30,275 nucleotides of DNA from Spirochaetales bacterium (GTDB lineage Bacteria > Spirochaetota > Spirochaetia > JABMQR01), in assembly GCA_023139255.1 (NCBI GenBank), contig JAGLNY010000095.1, forward strand, positions 1-30,275, written 5' to 3'. A model generated the notes under the pieces. It did not search any database. It saw nothing but the letters and a program-made list of their open reading frames with translations, and was not told the origin of the DNA. This document shows positions 24,297-30,275 of the stretch, piece after piece. Every line of letters starts with the position of its first letter. Position 1 is the first letter of the stretch. A program made the position numbers and the translations under genes.

Positions 24297-25175
24297 TTAT
24301 ATATAAATAATATGTTTTATTTTTTGCCAGCATTCGGCAATATCCTTTTTCAAACTGCTCTCTTTATATTCAATAATAGTTTGACCCATTGTCATAGCTT
24401 TAGTGAAAGTTTCATCGTAGGGAAGGTCTGCAAGGTGGATAATATCCTCTTTTCCAAGAAAGACTTTTATCAGATCAGCTATCTCAGGATTCAAATCGGC
24501 TTTATTAATAATACACCCGGATTTGATATTGAATTTTTTTACCAGTTCATGGACACGTTTTAAATCATGAAGACCGGAAACCGTTGGCTCTGTAACGAGG
24601 ACAACGAAATCAGCCCCTGACAGGGATGAAACAACCGGGCAGCCGATCCCGGGAGAGCCGTCTACCAGGATGATATCTATACCTGATTCACCGGCGATCT
24701 TTTTTACTTCATTTTTAACTCTCGCTACCAGTTTGCCGGAATTCTCTGCTCCGATCCCAAGTCTGGCATGAACCATTATTCCACCAGTTTTTATCGTTGA
24801 AATATACCATTTTCCCACGTTCTGTTCTTTCATGGTAATAGCCGTTTCGGGGCAAATCCGGGCACAATACCCGCATCCTTCACAGTCAAGAGGAATAACA
24901 GTATGGATACCATCATCAACCTGGATAGCATCGTACCGGCAAACCTGTGCACACTTCCCGCAACTGATACAGGTATCCTGATCGATTTTTGCAATAACAC
25001 CACTGTAGAAATCTTCTACATAAGCGAAGTCGGGATTTAATAATAAGTGCATATCCGCAGCATCAACATCGCAGTCAGCCGTAACCACGTCTTTTCCACC
25101 TAGAAAAGAAAGAGAAGCTGTTACGGATGTCTTTCCTGTACCGCCTTTCCCGGAAACAACGACAATTTCCTTCAT
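24297..25175 (-). CDS. MinD/Mrp-type P-loop ATPase with inserted 2[4Fe-4S] ferredoxin domain (second of pair)
   Basis: A 292-residue protein. The deviant Walker A is SGKGGTGKTS near the N-terminus, followed by DCDVDAADMHLLL. An inserted ferredoxin domain (about residues 60-115) has CISCGKCAQVC and CEGCGYCARICP. The ATPase continues with VDGSPGIGCPV, which contains a CP pair, and LVTEPTVSGLHDL. Relatives are annotated as nucleotide-binding or CobQ/MinD-family proteins. They probably load or transfer iron-sulfur clusters, by comparison with Mrp/NBP35; this is inference. The start overlaps the stop of the first ATPase by four bases, so the pair is translationally coupled and may form a heterodimer. 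Confidence 0.88.
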   Translation of the reverse strand: MKEIVVVSGKGGTGKTSVTASLSFLGGKDVVTADCDVDAADMHLLLNPDFAYVEDFYSGVIAKIDQDTCISCGKCAQVCRYDAIQVDDGIHTVIPLDCEGCGYCARICPETAITMKEQNVGKWYISTIKTGGIMVHARLGIGAENSGKLVARVKNEVKKIAGESGIDIILVDGSPGIGCPVVSSLSGADFVVLVTEPTVSGLHDLKRVHELVKKFNIKSGCIINKADLNPEIADLIKVFLGKEDIIHLADLPYDETFTKAMTMGQTIIEYKESSLKKDIAECWQKIKHIIYI

Positions 25176-26038
25176 TTTTTTACCCTGACTTTCATATTGA
25201 GTATATAGATGGCTATTTTCTCCAATTCCCGTTCAACCTCAGGTATCTCTTTATAAACCAGGCTGCCTCTTGAATAAAGCTCAGCAATTTTCCGGTTATT
25301 AGGCAGCTTAGCCAAAATATGGATATCTTCACCATTGCAGTATGTAAGGACATCATCATTTCCTATACCATATCGATTAACGACTACTGCAAAGCGTTTT
25401 TTCAATTCCCGCATCGTTGCCACGGCAAGTTTAAGGTCATGCAGCCCGAAGGGCGTGGGTTCGGTTACCAGTATTATGAGATCGGCAGTCTTTGTCGCTT
25501 CGATTACCGGACATGATGTTCCCGGCGGAGAGTCGTAAAGTTTTACTATATCATCGGGGAAAGTCTTCTCAACATAAGCGATGGTCTGAGCAATTAATGG
25601 TACTGCCTGCTCCTGTCCAATATCGAGTTTGCTTTCCACAAAAGAGAACGATCCTGTTTCATAATACTTCAGCTCCCCCATTTTTTCGCTAATCATTGGG
25701 AGAGCTTCATCCGGGCATAGCTCTGAACAGGCATAACAGCCGTGGCAGAGTTCCGGAAATACCATAATTTGATTACCCAGCTTGATAACGGAATGAAAAT
25801 TACACACTTCCTGACAGAGCCCGCAAAGGGTGCATTTATTTTTATCCCAAATGGGGATTTTTTTGAATGTATCTTCACTGTGTATTAATTCACCATGTAT
25901 AAAAAGACCGGAATTCGGTTCTTCTACATCCAGATCGACTAACACAAGGGGGTGGAATTCAGCTAAATAACTCGAAAGGTTTGTGGCAAGGGTTGTTTTG
26001 CCCGTTCCCCCTTTACCGCTTGCTATTGCGATTTTCAT
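25172..26038 (-). CDS. MinD/Mrp-type P-loop ATPase with inserted 2[4Fe-4S] ferredoxin domain (first of pair)
   Basis: A 288-residue paralog of the next gene, with the same layout: Walker A SGKGGTGKTT, DLDVEEPNSGLF, inserted ferredoxin motifs CTLCGLCQEVC and CHGCYACSELCP (about residues 69-113), then DSPPGTSCPV and LVTEPTPFGLHDL. It leads the operon that ends with the NifX-like gene. Pairs of such ATPases beside NifX-like proteins occur in many anaerobes as I recall; their cargo is not known. The ATG follows a GGAGATAA ribosome site on the minus strand. Confidence 0.88.
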   Translation of the reverse strand: MKIAIASGKGGTGKTTLATNLSSYLAEFHPLVLVDLDVEEPNSGLFIHGELIHSEDTFKKIPIWDKNKCTLCGLCQEVCNFHSVIKLGNQIMVFPELCHGCYACSELCPDEALPMISEKMGELKYYETGSFSFVESKLDIGQEQAVPLIAQTIAYVEKTFPDDIVKLYDSPPGTSCPVIEATKTADLIILVTEPTPFGLHDLKLAVATMRELKKRFAVVVNRYGIGNDDVLTYCNGEDIHILAKLPNNRKIAELYSRGSLVYKEIPEVERELEKIAIYILNMKVRVKK

Positions 26039-26104
26039 CCCTGGTTTATCTCCTGTTTTCTTTTGGTATTTCTAAACTTCTAATATAACCATTATAAGTA
26101 TATT

Positions 26105-26376
26105 GAACATAAGATCATAATATAAAAGAACTGTTATTTCCATGAAGGGTGACGGTAACTCATTCCAAAATTCAAAAAATCATATGCTGAAAGTAGAGCG
26201 TTAGCAGCTATAGTTATAACTACAACTGTAGCTGCAGGGTCTCCTTTCTCATGCAAGTTCATCATTCTTTGCCATTTCACCTTTCATTTCTTATGTTCAT
26301 TTATCGTGAATTTCACATCAAAACCATTCAACTTATATTTAGGGGGTTATACTATGTAAATAATAATGAACATAAG
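26105..26376. repeat. Three copies of a GAACATAAG element, candidate operators
   Basis: CTTATGTTCATT (26290-26301) and AATGAACATAAG (26365-26376) are perfect 12-bp inverted repeats. A third copy with one mismatch over the 12 bases ends at 26113 (GAACATAAG, 26105-26113). Their spread between two divergent starts fits a shared regulator. Confidence 0.45.
26204..26235. repeat. Inverted repeat with nested palindrome
   Basis: Arms GCAGCTA (26204-26210) and TAGCTGC (26229-26235). Directly inside the left arm lies the 12-bp palindrome TAGTTATAACTA starting at 26211. It could be an operator or a small RNA structure. Confidence 0.5.
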
Positions 26377-26431
26377 TGCAAAAGTCAATATAAATAGAAC
26401 CATAAAATTATATAATATTCGATTAGGAAGA

Positions 26432-26441
26432 GGGACGGAGG
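26432..26441 (+). repeat. Dispersed 10-mer GGGACGGAGG, copy 6
   Basis: Exact intergenic copy, about 100 bp before the alcohol dehydrogenase start. Preceded by AGA, like copies 1, 3 and 5. Confidence 0.85.
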
Positions 26442-26474
26442 CAGGCATCATAAAGAGAGTAAAACTTTGATGAC

Positions 26475-26486
26475 ATGGTATACCAT
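26475..26486. promoter_or_regulatory. 12-bp palindrome upstream of the alcohol dehydrogenase gene
   Basis: ATGGTATACCAT is a perfect palindrome 46 bp before the preferred ATG (26532), a likely repressor or activator half-site pair. Confidence 0.4.
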
Positions 26487-26531
26487 AATGAACAGATACG
26501 GTAATATATTCAGAGAGAAATGGAGGATAAA

Positions 26532-27806
26532 ATGAGTATAGTGGATAAAGCAAAAACAATATTAAGAGAATGGAAGGGTGACGGGTATATCTTTGGCCTG
26601 GATATTCTTGATTCAATTGGGACGATAGCAGCCTCATATGGCAAGACAACAATGATTGTATCAATTGATATGTTTAAAGGGATAAATAAAAAAGTACAGA
26701 AGATCCTTCGGGAAGCCGGAGTAGCAGTTGTAGGCAATGGTATTGTACCCAGTGCACGTCCAAATGCGCCTCGTGAGGATGTGTATCGGATTGAGACATA
26801 TATTCTTCATTTCAAACCGGATAGCATTATAGTTATTGGCGGCGGCAGTGCTATTGATGCAGTTAAGGCCGCAAATGCCCTTTCAGTTCTAGGAACCGAA
26901 AGTCCGGATATAGAGTCGTATTTTGGGACCGGACTGGTTACAGCGGCAGTCAATCGGACAGGCAAAAAACTTTTGCCGGTAATTGCTGTTCAGACTTCAG
27001 CAAGTTCAGGCGCTCACCTGACAAAGTACTCAAATATCACTGATCCGCTGGTAGGTCAAAAAAAACTTATTGTAGATGATGCAGTCATACCCACAAACCC
27101 GGTTTTTGATTATTCGGTAACTTCATCAATGCCCCTGTCATTAACAATCGACGGAGCACTTGACGGGATTGCGCATTGTCTTGAAGTGTTTTATGGGGCA
27201 ACAGAAGAAAATTATGAAAAAACCGCAGAATTGGCAGAGACTGCTATTGAATTGGTAGTAAAATATACAAGTCAGGTTGTTGCTGACCCGGAAAATCTTG
27301 AAGGGCGTGAAGCAATTGGCCTGGCAACTGATTTAGGTGGTTATGCAATAATGGTTGGAGGAACAAATGGTGCGCATTTGACGAGTTTCAGTCTTGTTGA
27401 TGTCACGAGTCATGGACGCGCTTGCGGCATAATGAATCCCTACTATACAGTTTTCTTTGCCCCGGCAATTGAGGAAAAACTCCGGATAGTTGGTGCAATC
27501 TATGCAAAATATGGTTATATTACAAAGGATCTAAATGCATTATCCGGAAGAGAACTAGGGGAGGTTGTTGCCGAAGGGATGCTTGATTTCAATAAAGCAA
27601 TTGGGAGCCCGACACGGCTTGGTGAGCTCCCGGGATTTACAGCTGCCCACATTGAACGAGCTCTGGAAGCTGCAAAGAATCCTCAGTTGAAAATGAAACT
27701 GCAGAATATGCCTGTTGCTTTAACTGCAGATGAAGTTGATGTGTATATGAGACCGATTCTTGAAGCAGCTCAAATCGGGGATCTTTCACTAATAAAAAAT
27801 CTCTAA
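26532..27806 (+). CDS. Iron-containing (type III) alcohol dehydrogenase
   Basis: A 424-residue group III alcohol dehydrogenase. The NAD-binding GGGSAIDAVKA lies near residue 103. The metal ligands are all present: D211 and H215 in DGALDGIAH, H282 in GGTNGAHLTSF and H294 in VTSHGRACG. I prefer the ATG at 26532 because GGAGG at 26522-26526 stands five bases before it; an ATG at 26520 would include that ribosome site in the gene and add four residues. The place next to mtaB suggests a C1 or short-chain alcohol substrate, for example methanol to formaldehyde or the reverse, but this family acts on many alcohols and aldehydes. Between this gene and mtaB are 114 AT-rich bases with no clear terminator. 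Confidence 0.88.
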   Translation: MSIVDKAKTILREWKGDGYIFGLDILDSIGTIAASYGKTTMIVSIDMFKGINKKVQKILREAGVAVVGNGIVPSARPNAPREDVYRIETYILHFKPDSIIVIGGGSAIDAVKAANALSVLGTESPDIESYFGTGLVTAAVNRTGKKLLPVIAVQTSASSGAHLTKYSNITDPLVGQKKLIVDDAVIPTNPVFDYSVTSSMPLSLTIDGALDGIAHCLEVFYGATEENYEKTAELAETAIELVVKYTSQVVADPENLEGREAIGLATDLGGYAIMVGGTNGAHLTSFSLVDVTSHGRACGIMNPYYTVFFAPAIEEKLRIVGAIYAKYGYITKDLNALSGRELGEVVAEGMLDFNKAIGSPTRLGELPGFTAAHIERALEAAKNPQLKMKLQNMPVALTADEVDVYMRPILEAAQIGDLSLIKNL

Positions 27807-27920
27807 AAAAAGAAAGATTAAACACTAAATTACCAAAGAGCATAAATAATTCCTAACGAAGAAAGCAAAAATCAGGATACGGTAACCTATAAAATTTACA
27901 ATATGTAAAGGAGTAGTGTT

Positions 27921-29291
27921 ATGAAGTATAAAGATTTGGCTATTAATAACCCTGAGGATTTGATATTCGGGCATGCGCCGCACCCTGTAACCACCCCAAG
28001 GGGATTAGTTGTTGGTGGAGGAGAAGTGTATCCGGAACTCAATTTTACCCTTCCTCCCATGTCTGTGAATAAAGGGACATATGATCAGGTGAAAGATCAT
28101 TACCGGGAAATTGTTTCCGGTGCATTGGAGAGAGTTCGCGAACTTCACCAGGATGGAGTGGTATTCGAGTTCGAAACACTTCTCGAAATGACGCTTGATC
28201 CCCAGTTAGGGACGGAGCTTGTCACTGTAATGAATGATCTCTGTGAGGATGCCTATCAGAAATATGGTATAAAAAGTGAAATTCGGCTAACCCCTAATGA
28301 TACAAGGGATTATGAGCGCCCAGTAAGGCAAAGAACTGGAAAGTATCTGGATACAATGCTCCAGCTTTTTGAGAATGGTGCAAAAGCCGGCGGCAATCTC
28401 CTGTCAATCGAGAGTACTGGTGGAAAGGAAGTTTGCGATGATGCCCTGATGAACTGTAATATCAGGGATGTTGTCTTTTCAATGGCTGTTCTTGGCGTGC
28501 GGGATATGCACTTTCTCTGGAATAAAATTACCGATATTGCTGACTCTACCAAAACCATACCTGGTGGGGATACAGCGTGCGGGTTTGGTAATACAGCCAT
28601 GGTTCTCGCTGAGAAGAAGTATATTCCCAAAGTATTCGCTGCTATTGTACGTATAGTTACCATAGTCAGAACACTGGTAGCATTGGAAGAGGGCGCTCAG
28701 GGACCCGATAAAGATTGTGGGTATGAAGGACCTTTTCTAAAAGCAATAACGGGAACGCCTATATCAATGGAGGGCAGGACTGCTGCATGTGCACACCTTA
28801 GCCCGGTTGGGAATATAGCTGGAGCCTGTTGTGATCTTTGGAGTAATGAATCAGTTACGAATATTAAACTCCTGTCCGGGATGGCACCAACTGTCTATAT
28901 GGAACAATTGATTTATGATACAAGATTGTTCAACCAGGCAACAAAATTAGATGGGGGGAACCTATACAAGAAAATGATGGTGGAATCTGATATCCATCTT
29001 GATCCCCAGGCGCTGATTCTTGATCCGGAAAATGTAATTGAGATATCCAGGGCAATTGTATCAGGCAGAAATTATGTTGATGCGGCAATTCTCGGAAGTC
29101 TGAGAGGGCTGGATATTATTGAGAAGCATGCTAAAGACGGATCGCTCTATCTTGATGAACGGGAGTTGGTCTGGATTGATATGCTTAGGGATGAGCTAGG
29201 AAGTATGCCAAGAGAAGAAGGGCTGCTGGTTGCCGAAGTTGAGCCTTCCCTTGACAAGAGTAAAGTTCTGTTAGCGGAATATGGATTATAA
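27921..29291 (+). CDS. mtaB: Methanol:corrinoid protein methyltransferase MtaB
   Basis: Zinc enzyme that moves the methyl group of methanol to the cobalt of the corrinoid protein MtaC. The 456-residue length is close to that of the Methanosarcina enzyme (about 460). The zinc ligands known there (Glu164, Cys220, Cys269) have clear matches: E164 in LSIESTGGKE, C220 in PGGDTACGFGN and C266 in DCGYEGPFLKAITG. AAGGAG (27907-27912 region) is a good ribosome site. No mtaC or mtaA is visible; the next gene is a CobW-type GTPase and the window ends there. In a bacterium this enzyme feeds methanol carbon into the Wood-Ljungdahl methyl branch or a similar pathway. Confidence 0.93.
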   Translation: MKYKDLAINNPEDLIFGHAPHPVTTPRGLVVGGGEVYPELNFTLPPMSVNKGTYDQVKDHYREIVSGALERVRELHQDGVVFEFETLLEMTLDPQLGTELVTVMNDLCEDAYQKYGIKSEIRLTPNDTRDYERPVRQRTGKYLDTMLQLFENGAKAGGNLLSIESTGGKEVCDDALMNCNIRDVVFSMAVLGVRDMHFLWNKITDIADSTKTIPGGDTACGFGNTAMVLAEKKYIPKVFAAIVRIVTIVRTLVALEEGAQGPDKDCGYEGPFLKAITGTPISMEGRTAACAHLSPVGNIAGACCDLWSNESVTNIKLLSGMAPTVYMEQLIYDTRLFNQATKLDGGNLYKKMMVESDIHLDPQALILDPENVIEISRAIVSGRNYVDAAILGSLRGLDIIEKHAKDGSLYLDERELVWIDMLRDELGSMPREEGLLVAEVEPSLDKSKVLLAEYGL

Positions 29292-29311
29292 GTAGAAATA
29301 AATTAATATAG

Positions 29312-29359
29312 CAGCACAATTTATCTGTCGGTTGATTGATTGATTGATTGATTGTGCTG
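29312..29359 (+). repeat. Tetranucleotide repeat (TTGA)5 in the loop of a 9-bp stem
   Basis: Arms CAGCACAAT (29312-29320) and ATTGTGCTG (29351-29359). The loop contains five perfect TTGA units plus TTG (29332-29354). It lies 20 bp after the mtaB stop and 32 bp before the cobW-like start. It may be a weak terminator or processing site; the repeat number could vary by slippage. Confidence 0.8.
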
Positions 29360-29391
29360 TTGTTTCACTAGCTAATAAAATCAGGTTTGTC

Positions 29392-30275
29392 ATGAAAATA
29401 TATATCATATCAGGATTTCTTGGATCCGGAAAAACGACATTACTGCTCTCCCTCGCAAGATTTTTTTCAGATAATGATTACAGGACAGCTATAATTGAGA
29501 ATGAAATTGGGAATGTTCCTGTTGATAGTGTGTTGCTGAAGAGCCAAGGATTTTCGGTAAAAGAATTGTTTGCCGGTTGTATCTGCTGCAGCATACGTCA
29601 GGATCTGGCAATTGCAGTTAAAGATATAAAGCAGTCAGTAGATACGGATATCCTGCTCATTGAACCAACTGGAGTAGCAGCGCCTGATATCGTAACAGAC
29701 ATTATTAGGGAAGCCCTTGATGATGAGGATTCTTTGGAAACGCTGCTGGTGGTGGATTATAAGCGGGTAGGGACGGAGGTTGACCCGAAAAAGTATTTGA
29801 TGAAACTTCCTTTTCTTACAAGAAGTCTGCAGGTGTGTGATTATCTGCTGTTAAATATTCCTGAAAATGTTGACACTAATGTCTTGAAATCAGTGACTGA
29901 AGTATTGTCCCGGGTTGCCGGGGGTAAGCAACTGTATGTTTTAGATGCACGCAATCAGCAAAAAGTGAATAAATTCATAACAGAGATTGGTGCCGGTTCC
30001 GGTTTCAATTGTTTGGCTTCCTCCGTCCCTGGACCAAACCGTTCCGGTTTGGTCTTGGCAGTTGCTTCCACAACTGCGTCACCAGATCGGAACGGTCCGT
30101 TCCTTGATCATGTGCATTATGAAAATACAGCAGTAGTTACTTTTTCCAAAGTATTTTCTCCAGCGGTGAATTCAGAAATGGGTATTCCACGGGATATCGC
30201 TTTAAAGGCAAAAGAGATGATGATGCATATCAGCAATGATGTACAAAAAACTGCATTTGATGCAGAAGGACATAG
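29392..30275 (+). CDS. COG0523/CobW-family metallochaperone GTPase, 3' end outside the window
   Basis: G3E-family GTPase; the frame is open from the ATG at 29392 to the end of the window (294 codons seen). Walker A is GFLGSGKTT, followed by IIENEIGNVPVD, the metal-binding CxCC in GCICCSI and LIEPTGVAAP. Family members deliver zinc, cobalt or nickel ions to client enzymes. Directly after mtaB, whose product needs zinc and works with a cobalt corrinoid, a role in metallating that system is a fair inference. From about residue 210 a stretch of roughly 28 residues of low-complexity Ser/Pro/Thr/Ala character (ASSVPGPNRSGLVLAV...) replaces the usual domain linker. It is encoded by the repeat mosaic at 30011-30103. 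Two GGGACGGAGG copies lie in the gene. Confidence 0.88.
   Translation, partial: MKIYIISGFLGSGKTTLLLSLARFFSDNDYRTAIIENEIGNVPVDSVLLKSQGFSVKELFAGCICCSIRQDLAIAVKDIKQSVDTDILLIEPTGVAAPDIVTDIIREALDDEDSLETLLVVDYKRVGTEVDPKKYLMKLPFLTRSLQVCDYLLLNIPENVDTNVLKSVTEVLSRVAGGKQLYVLDARNQQKVNKFITEIGAGSGFNCLASSVPGPNRSGLVLAVASTTASPDRNGPFLDHVHYENTAVVTFSKVFSPAVNSEMGIPRDIALKAKEMMMHISNDVQKTAFDAEGH
29770..29779 (+). repeat. Dispersed 10-mer GGGACGGAGG, copy 7
   Basis: Exact copy in sense orientation within the cobW-like gene, read as GTEV after YKRV. Preceded by A. Confidence 0.85.
30011..30103 (+). repeat. Mosaic of four inverted repeats inside the cobW-like reading frame
   Basis: In order: GTTTGG (30011-30016) / CCAAAC (30034-30039) enclosing a GGGACGGAGG copy on the minus strand; GACCAAACCG (30032-30041) / CGGTTTGGTC (30045-30054) with a 3-base loop; GCAGTTG (30058-30064) / CAACTGC (30071-30077) with a 6-base loop; GGAACGG (30089-30095) / CCGTTCC (30097-30103) around a single T. 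CCGTTCC also occurs at 30040-30046. The reading frame stays open throughout. Confidence 0.85.
30020..30029 (-). repeat. Dispersed 10-mer GGGACGGAGG, copy 8
   Basis: Exact copy on the minus strand within the cobW-like gene; the plus strand encodes SSVP, the same codons as the antisense copy in the hydrolase gene. Confidence 0.85.

Larger units (their letters stand above)
26039..26519. other. 481-bp intergenic region with several inverted and direct repeats, no gene
   Basis: Divergent region between the minus-strand ATPase operon and the plus-strand alcohol dehydrogenase gene. No reading frame with a ribosome site is convincing. It contains three GAACATAAG elements, an inverted repeat at 26204-26235, one GGGACGGAGG copy (26432-26441) and a 12-bp palindrome ATGGTATACCAT (26475-26486). 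A TATAAT on the minus strand (about 26087-26092) may be the -10 of the ATPase operon; TATACT (26348-26353) could serve the rightward gene. Neither has a good -35. Confidence 0.5.

Noticed and set aside
24243..24563. 106-residue plus-strand frame across the NifX-like/ATPase junction
   Set aside because: Antisense to two real genes; Phe-rich shadow composition.
26347..26737. Minus-strand frames in and after the 26039-26519 gap
   Set aside because: They start inside the alcohol dehydrogenase gene, have no ribosome site and read as hydrophobic low-complexity sequence.
29332..29391. N-terminal extension of the cobW-like protein from a TTG inside the TTGA repeat, which would make it phase-variable
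   Set aside because: The family normally starts a few residues before the GxxGxGKT loop, as from the ATG at 29392; there is no ribosome site before the TTG codons.
12254..30029. GGGACGGAGG as a G-quadruplex or as ribosome sites
   Set aside because: Only three G runs, so no simple quadruplex; most copies are inside genes and not placed before start codons.
1..30275. CRISPR arrays, tRNA or rRNA genes, phage or insertion-sequence genes
   Set aside because: No regularly spaced repeats, cloverleaf-like stretches, or transposase, integrase or phage motifs were seen.

Overview
The window reads as chromosomal DNA of an anaerobic, fermentative bacterium. A free-living member of the Spirochaetota (Spirochaeta, Sediminispirochaeta or Oceanispirochaeta type) is my best guess. 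The evidence is indirect: fused PyrB-PyrI, ferredoxin-dependent 2-oxoacid metabolism with butyrate kinase, ferredoxin-containing MinD-type ATPases, small exported barrel-like proteins and the style of PolA and CoaE. I see no rRNA, tRNA, CRISPR array, phage gene or transposase. Almost all of the window is tightly packed ordinary genes.

Layout. 1-2940: end of an M3 oligopeptidase gene and a TrmA/RlmD-type RNA methyltransferase. 2967-4049 (minus): lipoprotein with a metallopeptidase motif. 4230-5677: two paralogous 202-residue exported proteins, closed by a strong terminator. 5759-12037: a complete operon from carbamoyl phosphate and aspartate to UMP (pyrBI fusion, pyrE, pyrF, a pyrD-pyrK fusion, pyrC), preceded by a promoter, a 33-codon leader ORF and an intrinsic terminator that together look like a pyrBI-type attenuator. 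A 34-bp perfect palindrome holds the stop codons of pyrC and of the convergent alpha/beta hydrolase gene (12058-12993, minus).

13229-18153: a well-formed promoter drives a ferredoxin (delta), the alpha subunit and a beta-gamma fusion of a 2-oxoisovalerate-type ferredoxin oxidoreductase, then butyrate kinase and phosphate butyryltransferase. Together these would turn branched-chain 2-oxoacids into branched fatty acids with substrate-level ATP formation. 18220-22830: a small membrane protein, a PhnP-like metallohydrolase, DNA polymerase I and dephospho-CoA kinase. 22940-23932: a SPOR-domain protein. 23948-26038 (minus): two ferredoxin-inserted MinD/Mrp-type ATPases and a NifX-like protein. 26532-30275: an iron-type alcohol dehydrogenase, the methanol:corrinoid methyltransferase MtaB and a COG0523/CobW metallochaperone GTPase that runs off the window, which suggests a methanol-use module.

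The strongest unexplained signal is a dispersed 10-mer, GGGACGGAGG, with eight exact copies between 12254 and 30029 on both strands, in genes (several reading frames) and between genes. About 0.06 copies would be expected by chance. One copy sits beside three consecutive perfect stem-loops inside the cobW-like reading frame, and another lies between 11-bp direct repeats.
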